Source: Goniomonas avonlea
Taxonomy: Eukaryota > Cryptophyceae > Goniomonadida > Goniomonadaceae
DNA: 29,603 nt
Direction: 5' to 3'
Assembly (NCBI GenBank): GCA_003573635.1
Contig: QUTJ01031839.1
Span: 1 to 29,603 of the forward strand
Below, piece after piece: positions 1 to 9,700 of the stretch; position 1 is the stretch's first letter, and each line of letters opens with the position of its first letter. Position numbers and translations under genes: made by a program. Under the pieces are notes generated by a model. It worked only from the letters and a program-made list of their open reading frames with translations, was not told the DNA's origin and searched no databases.

Positions 1-51
1 TCCCTCCCTCTCTCCCTCCCTCCCTCTCTCCCTCCCTCCCTCTCTCTCTCC
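1..51 (+). repeat. CT-rich simple-sequence tract (tccc/tctc units)
   Basis: Bases 1-51 are entirely C and T, in tccc and tctc units, and continue off the left edge. The tract ends in ccag, which resembles a splice acceptor, but what follows does not encode a CUB segment. It is most simply a microsatellite within the intron. Confidence 0.85.
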
Positions 52-287
52 AGGCAGGACCCTTGGGGTCTGTGGCCGCTCAGCGGTTACAGGGATGGCT
101 TGAATCCCCTCTCTCCACTTTCTCTCGTCTCTGTTGCCCCTCGCGCGCGCCCCGCCCCTCCCTCATCTTGTCTGTTTCTCGGATTTTTGTCTTAAGCTCG
201 TCCGTTACGTGTTGTCTCAATGCTTTGGGATGCGAGAAGTGGGATTGTGTCGAGCACGTGACGGCTTCAAGTAACTTCCCTTGCCAG
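1..287 (+). other. Intron (3' part), upstream of the first visible exon
   Basis: No CUB-like or otherwise recognisable coding sequence is seen here. The 3' end reads ttgccag just before a codon series for GVDWVRVYDG, the start of a CUB second half. The acceptor AG at 286-287 leaves two bases of a split codon, so the intron is phase 1, exactly like the next intron. A possible branch-point-like gtgac lies at about 258-262. The 5' splice site is upstream of the window. A promoter or short non-coding exon inside this stretch cannot be ruled out. Confidence 0.75.
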
Positions 288-550
288 GGGTGGACTGGGT
301 GCGCGTGTATGACGGTGCGACAACGTCCGCCCCGCTCCTCGCCTCGTACACTGGCGATGGCTTGTACCTTGGGGCCAACGTGACAGCCAACGGCACGTTC
401 CACATGGTCCAGCCGGCGCATAACCTCACCGCGCTCAACGGCAGTGCTTCAGCCATGTTGGTGCGATTCCAGTCGGCGAAGCGCAACAGCTCCACAGCAC
501 AGGGGTTCCGGTTTTCCTACTACATTCACAACTGGCTGGCGAAGGACCAC
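288..550 (+). repeat. CUB0, C-terminal half only
   Basis: The segment starts at GVDWVRVYDG and ends with GFRFSYY before a linker to the Cys at 551. Its N-terminal half must be encoded by an exon left of the window. The loop between the TSAPLL strand and the SAMLVRFQS strand is longer than in any downstream module and is rich in Asn-X-Ser/Thr sequons. Confidence 0.85.
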
Positions 551-701
551 TGCGTCGGGCACACGATGTTCGAGCAGCATGCGGGCTCGTTCCATTCGAG
601 TCCTGGCGGCTACGCGGAGTACGCTAACTGCTCGTGGTTGATCATCCACCCCTGGGCTGTCGACACCAAGCTGGACTTGACCTTTATCAATCTCGAGCAT
701 G
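288..701 (+). other. Exon: symmetric phase 1-1 CUB exon
   Basis: This 414-base exon (138 codons) begins and ends in phase 1. It encodes the second half of one CUB (DWVRVYDGATTSAPLLASYTG to GFRFSYY) and the first half of the next (Cys codons at 551 and 629, ending LTFINLEH plus the first base of a Gly codon). The donor is catg|gtgcgc at 701/702. Both boundaries fall at the same point in the CUB fold, just before the (D)WVxVYDG strand. Such an exon can be duplicated or lost without a frame shift. The first CUB half carries five sequons (NVT, NGT, NLT, NGS, NSS) and an expanded loop. Confidence 0.88.
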
Positions 702-3700
702 GTGCGCTACGCACACGCACGACACTGACAGAGTCCGATAGTCGTACGCAGCTGTATTTCATGGCATTTACAGAGCCGACTCGCGTCCTTGACTTGCTCA
801 TGGGTCCTGCAATCTCTCTCACTTTCTCATCCTTGCCCGAAGCCACAGCTGTTCCCAACACTGGGAGCAAACCTGCGACTCTTACCAAAACCATGTTATT
901 TCTGCTGTCTCTTGTCTTCTCAGTTGTGGCCTAGTGCCTTGTCTTTAGTGCCCAGTGCCGCGTGACTCATGGGTGTCGCAGGCCACGACTGGGTCAAAGT
1001 GTACGACGGCAAGACAAGCTACGCGCCACTCCTTGCCGCCTTCACAGGCAACGCCACCGAAAACAACTCGACAACAGTCAAAAACGGCGGCATCATGTTT
1101 GTTACGTTCACGTCTGATTACAACGTCAACGGCGCTGGATTCAGTGCTAAGTGGTTCTCCAAGACACCGTATTGCGAAGAAGTGGTGACCACGAGTAAGG
1201 CGAGGGGGCTTCTGAACGATGGGAGTGGGTTTCTGCCGTATATCAACAACCTGGACTGCGTCACCTATGTCCAGCTTACCGGTGACGCCGTTCGCCCGAC
1301 TCCTGTCTCGATTCAGCTGACCTTTCTTGAGCTCGACACTGAGTTCTTCCACGATATTTTAACGCTTTTTGATGGTCGAAACACAACAGACCCGGTGATC
1401 GGAGAGTTTTCGGGCAACGTCCTTCCCACCAAACGGTTCGAAACCCTCGGGCCCTTTGTGACCCTCCACTGGTTCGTTGACGCGGCTAAGGTGTACCAAG
1501 GATACACAATCCAGTACGATGCCATCTACCCCTGCTACGGCGAGGTGTTTACCACGGCAGTGCAGGGCGTCTTCGACGATGGCAGCCGACAGTGGAACTA
1601 CAGACCGAATGCCAACTGCACCTGGTTCATTCGAGCGCCCGTCTCCTCGCTCAGCATCGACTTCTCGGAGTTTCAGACCGAGCAGAACTTTGACTACGTC
1701 CGGGTGTACGACGAGTACTTCCACCAGAATTACACGCTAAAGATCAACAACACGAACACCTCCACGTATACCATCAACGGCACCGAGTACTGGACCGTTA
1801 ACGGGACAAGCTACCAGCGCGGTCCCTACACAGAGCGCATCCCAGTTCTTGTGCACTCCGGCCCTTTCGTGCCTCCGCGCGCGATATCTAAGACTGGCAA
1901 CCTGATGATTTCGTTCATGTCCGACGGCGCCAAGCAGTTCTCGGGCTTCCACGGCATGTACTGGCCGACGGGCTACTGCGGCCTCAATCGCTCCAAGGTC
2001 ATCTTCCGCGAGCAGTCTGGTAACTTCTCCGACGGAAGCGGGTTCGCCAAGTATCTGCCCAACACGTCGTGCTTGTGGTACCTCTGGCCGGAGGGGGCTC
2101 TCGCTGTCAACCTGCGGATCACCGCTCTTGACACCGAGCGCTTGCACGATTTCGTGCGGGTGTACGATGGGCCGGACACGAGCGCGCCTCTTCTCGCTGA
2201 GCTGAGTGGAGTCAAGCTGCCGCCAGTCATTTCGTCCACCGGCCCGTACATGACGGTTTGGTTTTCTTCTGATTCAATGAAACAAGCTGGCGGGTTCCAG
2301 GCGACGTACAGCGTGCCGCCTCTCTGCCGGGCCACTCAGTTGCTCACCAACTACTCCGGAACGTTCAATGACGGCAGCGACGAGGGCACGTACCACGCTT
2401 TCACAAGCTGCAGCTGGCTCATTGCTCCAGTGAACGCGCGGACTGTCATGTTGACCATCACCAAGCTCGCTACCGAAGCCGACTATGACACTCTCCTTGT
2501 CTACGACGGCAGCGTTGCCAACGTGTCTCTCTTGCTTGGGAACTTCAGCGGGCACGTGCTTCCTCACACCGGCTTTAGGGTGCCGCATTCGGTTCAGTCC
2601 TCCGGGCCCACTATGCTCGTGGTGTTTTCGTCCGATGGCGTTCGGGAGTTCGATGGTTTCGAGGCGCGCTACACGCTTGTCACCTATTGCAGTGGGACCA
2701 CGCTTCTGACTAACATCAGTGGGGTGTTCACTGATGGGAGCGGTGGCAACTCCTACGATCCGGCCACGGACTGCAAGTGGCTGCTTTCCCCTGGGAAGCA
2801 CGGGGTCGTTGTGTCGTTCTCGTTGTTCGAGACCGAGCTCTCCCACGCCTTCGTGGCCCTGTACGATGGCGTGACCACGTCCGCGCCCCTGCTGGCAAAT
2901 TTCTCTGGACACTCCCCTCCACCGCCCGTCGGATCCTCGACCGGCTCGATGCTCGTGCACTTCCTCTCTGACTGGGACACAAAGACCCGGAGTGGATTCA
3001 GCGCAGCGTACACCGTCCCGTCCGTGTGCAACGGCACTGTGAACCTGACCGACCCTGTCGGCTCGTTTGATGACGGTTCAGGCGCCGGGACTTACCTCCC
3101 GAACTCCGACTGCGCCTGGCTAATCAACCCGAGGGGGGCCACTACTGTGCTGCTTACCTTTGTCGCGTTCGACACGGAGAACCTCTACGACACCGTGCTG
3201 GTGTACGATGGCAGTGTCGCCAACCCGTCGATGCTGCTCGGCAACTTCAGTGGTCCCTCCATCCCAGAGACCAACCACGCGGTTCCCACTGGCCACCAAG
3301 TCGCACACAGCCTGCAGTCCACAGGGCCTTCGCTGCTCGTCGTGTTTTCTTCTGACGGCTCGAACGAGCGGCAAGGTTTCAAGCTCGTGTACACATACGT
3401 CGGCTTTTGCAGCGGCCTCACGACGCTGAACGCGTCCGCTGGTAACTTTTCGGACGGCAGTGGGAGCCAGAACCTGTACTACGCCAACTCTGACTGCAAG
3501 TGGCTGCTCACTCCCGCCGGTGGCCGCGCCATTCAGTTGTCCTTCACGTCCTTCGCCACGGAGCAACTGCACGATTTCGTCCGCGTGTACGATGGCCCCT
3601 CCACGACCTCCCCTCTCCTGGGTTCGTTCAGTGGCCCGAACATTCCTCCGTTGGTGTCCTCTTCGCAGGGCTCACTCCTGGTATGGTTTACCTCTGACGG

Positions 3701-6700
3701 CTACAGCGAATTCTCTGGCTTCACTGCGACGTACTGGGTGCCCGGCGGTTGCACTGGCTACGAAGTCCTCACAAACAGCTCTGGAAGCATCTTCGATGGC
3801 AGTGGTCCCTGGCCGTACTATCCAATGGCTGACTGCTCATGGCTGCTGGCTCCGTCTAATGCGCAGACAGTCATGCTGACGTTCACTGAGTTCGATACAG
3901 AGTTCGCGTACGACAAGCTCCTGATCTACGACGGCAGTTACGAGGACCCTGACCTCCTCCTCGGTAATTTCAGTGGCTCTGGCCTCCCCACGACGTCCCA
4001 CTGGATGCCGCACACGGTCCAGTCGTCGAGGCCAACGATGCTGATCCGTTTCACCTCGGACAAAACCGTGGAGGGCCAAGGGTTCCGGGCCACGTACACT
4101 GAGATCGGCGGGTGCAGCGGGACCAAGGTCATGGTGGCCCCCACCGGGAGCTTCGACGATCGCATCCCTTTCGTCAACCAGCGACCCGCCCCGCCTCCAA
4201 CAACCACGCTTACAACAACCACCGTAGCCTCGACGACGTCCTCGACGACGTCCGGCACCATGACGACAGGGACAGGGACGACGAGTGTGGGGACGACAAC
4301 GACAGCGGGAACCACAACAGCGGCCACCAACACGACTACAACTGCCCCAGTCACGACAGCCGCAGCCACCACTGTTACCACATTCCCTCCCTACGTGCCT
4401 CCTCCCCGCTCGCTCTACTACTCTCCCATGTCCAACTGCCGATGGCTCATCGCACCCCTCGGCGCGCACTCTGTCACCCTGGTGTTCACCACCTTCGACA
4501 TCGAGCTGGGCCGTGATACTGTTGAGGTGTACGATGGCAACTACACCACGTCGCCGCTGCTCGCACGCCTCAGCGGAAACTCGCTGCCGCCTCCGATCCA
4601 CTCCACTCGGGGGTCGATGCTGGTGTGGTTCCGCACCGACAGCCGCGGTCAGCGGTTTGGGTTCAACGCCACGTACTTCCTTCCGAGCTTGTGCAGCGGG
4701 CGCGTCACCCTCACCAACCAAACTGGCTCGTTCAACGACGGGAGCGGCGTCGGCCCCTACCACGACCACGCCCATTGCGAGTGGCTTCTGACCCCGCAAG
4801 ACGCCCAGACGGTGATGTTGACGTTCACCGAGTTCGATACGGAGCATCTGTATGACACAGTGGTGATTTATGACGGGAGCACAGCCAACCCTGCCGCGGT
4901 TCTTGGCAACTTCAGCGGCACGGGGCTGCCCACCACCACACATTGGATCCCGAATACCGTCGAGTCGACCGGATCGTCTATGCTCGTTGTTTTCCGCTCG
5001 GACGGCAGCAAGGTTGGGCAAGGGTTCGCTGCGTCATACACCTACGTGAGCTACTGCAGCGGCACCGCGACCTTCACACAGGCCACGGCCACGTTTTCGG
5101 ACGGGAGCGGTCCCAACGACTACTACCGCAACACCGATTGCAAGTGGCTCCTGGCCCCTCTTGGGTATGCCTCGGTCACGCTGACCTTCAACGCCTTCAA
5201 CACCGAGAACAGTCGGGATTTCGTTCGCGTGTACGACGGCCCAACCACGTCTTCGCCGTTGCTGGCAGCGTACAGCGGCGATGTTCTCCCTGCTCCCGTG
5301 TCTTCGACCCAGGGGCAGATGATGGTGTGGTTTTTGTCAGACTCGTCCAAAGGCGGGTCAGGCTTCAGCGCGACCTACACTGTTCCTCATCTTTGCAGCG
5401 GGACCCAGGCCTTGACTGCGAAAACCGGCAGCTTCGACGATGGAAGTGGCGCAGGGACTTACCGTGCCAACTCTGACTGCTCCTGGCTGCTGACGCCCGC
5501 CACGGCTCAGACAGTGATGCTGACGTTTACCGAGTTCGACACGGAGTTCATGTTTGACTTCGTGCTGGTGTACGACGGCAGCACCGCCAGCCCCCTCAGA
5601 CTCATGGGTAATTTCACCGGCCCCAACCTGCCCGTGACCAGCCACCAGTTGCCGCACACGCTGCAGTCCACGGGCCCATCGATGCTGGTTCGGTTCACAT
5701 CCGACTCGCTCCGTCATGGTCGCGGGTTCCGTGCAAACTACACATACGTGGCCTTCTGCAGCATGACGACGACGCTGACAGCCTCGTCTGGGACATTCTC
5801 TGATGGCAGCGGCAGCGCGAACTACTACGATTTCTCGGACTGCAAGTGGCTGCTCAAGCCACTGGGCAACAACTCCGTGATATTGACGTTCCCAGAGTTC
5901 TCCACCCAGACCGACAGAGACTTTGTCAGGGTGTACGACGGCCCTACCACGTCTGCCCCGCTACTCGCCACTCTGAGCGGGCGCTTGGCAACCGTGCCGC
6001 CGATAGAGTCAACCACTGGCTCAATGCTCGTGTGGTTCACGTCAGACGAGGGCCTAACGGGCCCCGGCTTCCTTGGCTCGTATTCGGTGCCGGGCTTGTG
6101 CAGCGGGAATGTGACGTTGACTGCGGTCGGAGGCACCTTCACCGATGGCAGTGGAGCGGGGTATTACCACCCGTTTGCTGACTGCTTCTGGTTGCTCGCG
6201 CCGCCTAACGCGTTCTCGATCATCCTGACCTTCACCTTGTTTGACACTGAGCCCAAGTACGACTTAGTGCAGGTGTTTGACGGCAGCACCATTGACCACA
6301 GCTCGCAACTGGCCAACTTCAGTGGCCGGGGCCTCCCTGTGACCTCTCACTGGAAGCCGAACTCCGTGCAGTCGACGCGCTCGACGATATTGGTGTGGTT
6401 TAAATCCGACGAGTCGCGAGAGTTCCAAGGGTTTTCTGCCACCTACGCCATTGTCGGCTATTGCAGTGGGACTCTCCGGTACACAGCAGGCTCTGGGAGT
6501 TTCAGCGACGGGAGCCCGAGCGACGTGTCGTATTACCCCGTCGCTGACTGTTACTGGCTGATTGAGCCGCTCGGCGCCAAGTCGATCGTTCTCGAGTTCG
6601 GGGCGTTCGAGACCGAGCTCGACCGCGACATCGTTCGAGTGTACGATGGGGCGACTACGTCCGCGCCCCTCCTAGCGGCTCTGAGCGGACTGTTGTTGGG

Positions 6701-9700
6701 CCCGCCGATCGAGACAACCCAAGGGTCGATGCTGGTTTGGTTTTCCTCGGACCACACCAAAAACCTGCATGGATTCAACGCGTCGTATTCGGTGCCTGGT
6801 CTCTGCGCCGCGTTTGTTCAGCTTAACGACGAGTCCGGCATCATCACCGACGGCAGCGGCAGTGGCAATTACTACCCCAATGCTCGCTGCTCCTGGCTGA
6901 TTACGCCCTTTGAGGCGACCACTGTGCTTTTGACCTTCCGGTCGCTGCAAACCGAGGCGAGCGACATCATCTCTGTGTACGACGGCAGCGTCGCGGACGA
7001 GGCGAGACTCCTCGGAAACTTCAGTGGGTTCAACCTCCCGACCCCCGGTATCTGGGCGCCACACTCTGTCCAGTCGACCGGCCCCTCGATGCTTGTAATG
7101 TTCGCGTCTGACGAGTTCAAGGAGTACCCCGGGTTCGAGCTGGCCTACCGCCTGCTTGGGCGCTGCAGTGGTGTCACGACATTCACCAACACAACCGGCT
7201 CCTTCGAAGATGGGAGTGGCCCCGCCGTGTACTCCCCGAAGTCAGACTGTCGCTGGATCATTGCCCCCACCGGGGCACGGTCTGTAGTGTTTTCGTTTCT
7301 GACCTTGAACACGCAGCTCGACGTCGACTTGATCCGGGTGTACGATGGCGCAACCACAAACGCCCCCCTGCTTTTGGTAACGAGCGGCCCGACACCCCCT
7401 CCGTCCGTGTCCTCCACCCAAGGGACAATGTTGATTTACTTCACTACCGACGCAAGCAGGCAGTTGGACGGCTTCCACGCGACCTGGTCCGTCCCAGGGC
7501 TGTGCAGCGGAACCGTGACCCTCTCTGAATCGTTCGGCACCGTTGTGGACGGAAGTGGTGCCGGAAACTACTTCAGCCTCGCCAACTGCTCTTGGCTGAT
7601 CGCTCCGTGGAACGCCGTCACTGTGCTGTTCACCTTCACCATGCTGGATACCGAGGCCGGCGCCGACCTGATCACCGTGTACGACGGGTCAGTGGCCAAC
7701 TCGTCCAGGATCCTCGGGGTTTTCAGTGGCACGACGCTGCCAACGACAGCCCACGAGCTGCCGCACTCGGTGCAGTCGACTGGCCCCCAGATGCTTGTGA
7801 CGTTCCAGTCCGACAGCAACAAGGAGTTCCAGGGGTTCGCTGCCAACTACCGCTACATGGGCTCCTGCAGCGGCACGACGACCTTCACGGCCACGTCGCT
7901 GACGTTCGCAGACGGCTCGGGCGTCTACGGCGCTGGCAACCCCACGAACTACACTGACAGTCTTAACTGCACCTGGATTCTCTCTCCCGCCGGCGCCAGG
8001 AGCGTGATTCTCCATTTCTCGGAGTTTAGCACTGAGCCCGGCCACGATTTTGTTCGGCTTTATGACGGCGCGACGACGGCCGCTCGCCTAATCGCGGAGC
8101 TGAGCGGGCCAACTGTGCCCTCGGTCAACTTCTCCTCCACCACGGGCACGATGCTCGTGACCCTCTCTACTGACGCCTCCAAGGTGGCCTCCGGGTTTGT
8201 CGCCACCTACACTGTGCCAGGTCTCTGCTCCGGCTCGACGTCACTGACGGCTGAAACTGGATCCTTCACTGATGGCAGCGGGCGTGGAAGGTATAGCTCC
8301 AACGCTGACTGCAAATGGCTGCTCACCCCCGCAACGGCGCAATCTGTCCTGGTGACTTTCACCTTCTTTGAGCTGGAATGGGGTGACCATGTCAAGGTGT
8401 ATGAGGGCTTGACTACGTCTGGGCAGTTGCTGGCGGACCTCCGCGGAGCCGATATCGGCACTCCATTCCGAGTCCAGTCGCAGGGCAGCAGCATGCTGGT
8501 GTGGTTCACGTCCGACGCGAGCAAGGAGGAGTGGGGCTTCGAAGCTGACTACACGTGGGTTGCCTATTGCAGCGGCACGGTGACTCTCACCACCTCCACC
8601 GGCAACTTTTCGGACGGAAGCAACGACAACTACTACTCCCGAGGCTCCGACTGTCGTTGGCTGCTGGCGCCGACCGGCGCCTTCTCTGTGACTGTCAACT
8701 TCTGGCATTTTGAAACTGAGCTCAACTATGATTTCGTTCGAGTGTACGACGGCCCCACGACCAAGTCTCCGTTGCTCGCCGCCTTCTCTGGGAACACCTT
8801 CGCGGGGGGTGCAATGACCCCCCCGCCGGTGTCGTCGACCCAGGGGCAGATGCTTATCTGGTTTTTGTCTAACGGCGAGAAGCAGGACCATGGATTCTCC
8901 GCGACGTACTGGGTGCCCAACCTCTGCAGCGGCCTCGTGAACGTTTCGAACAAGACCGGGAGCATCGATGACGGCAGCGGCCGCGGCGTGTACCAGCCCA
9001 ACGCAGACTGCTCGTGGTTGATCGCGCCGTCTACGGCGCAGACGGTGATCCTGACGTTTTCGGAGTTTGAAACGGAGCGCTACGCCGACTACGTCCTGGT
9101 CTACGACGGGAGTGCCGTGGACCCCCTCAGGCTGCTCGGAAACTTCAGCGGCGCGTTCTTGCCGGACACCACGCACCAAATCAGCCACAGTGTGCACTCG
9201 ACAGGCCCCACAATGCTCGTCAAGTTCACGTCTGACGGCTCGAACGAGTACCAGGGCTTCCGCGCGACATTCACGTACGTTGGATACTGCAGCCTTACCA
9301 CAACGTTGACCGCTTTGACGGGCAACTTCTCTGACGGAAGCGGCGACTCCAAGTACTACGAAGACTCCGACTGCAAATGGCTGCTCTCTCCAGCGGGAGC
9401 CCACTCCGTGATCTTAACTCTGACTGCCTTCGCGACGGAACTCAACGCTGATTTTGTCCGCGTGTACGACGGCAACACGACCTCGGCGCCAATGCTCGCT
9501 CAGCTTAGCGGACACATTGTCCCCCCCATCCTCAAGTCAACTGGCGGACAGATGCTGGTTTGGTTTTCGTCCAACTCCAACAAGCAGTTTGAGGGGTTCA
9601 ACGCAACGTACTCCGTCCCGCCACTGTGCCAGGGTGTGCAAACCTTCACTGCCCGTACTGGCGTTTTCACTGACGGCAGCGGAGACGGCGTCTACGCCGC

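Noticed and set aside
54-287. A possible exon after the ccag at 51-53
   Set aside because: The translation gives no CUB-like sequence and meets a stop in the frame checked, and no convincing donor is seen. The region is better read as intron.
702-934. Read-through coding from the 288-701 exon
   Set aside because: CUB similarity stops exactly at the gtgcgc donor and resumes at 982. The read-through ends in a stop at 932-934.
4185-4406. The CUB10 Thr-rich run as an intron or assembly artefact
   Set aside because: It stays in frame, uses varied Thr codons, and the CUB fold resumes correctly after it. A translated mucin-like tract fits better.
3837-5021. Long open frame on the minus strand (also 8241-9404, 16383-17342, 19746-20621 and 26574-27410)
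   Set aside because: All lie antisense to the CUB frame, have biased Arg/Gly/Val/His composition with no recognisable domain, and repeat with the CUB period. They are by-products of G/C-rich third codon positions.
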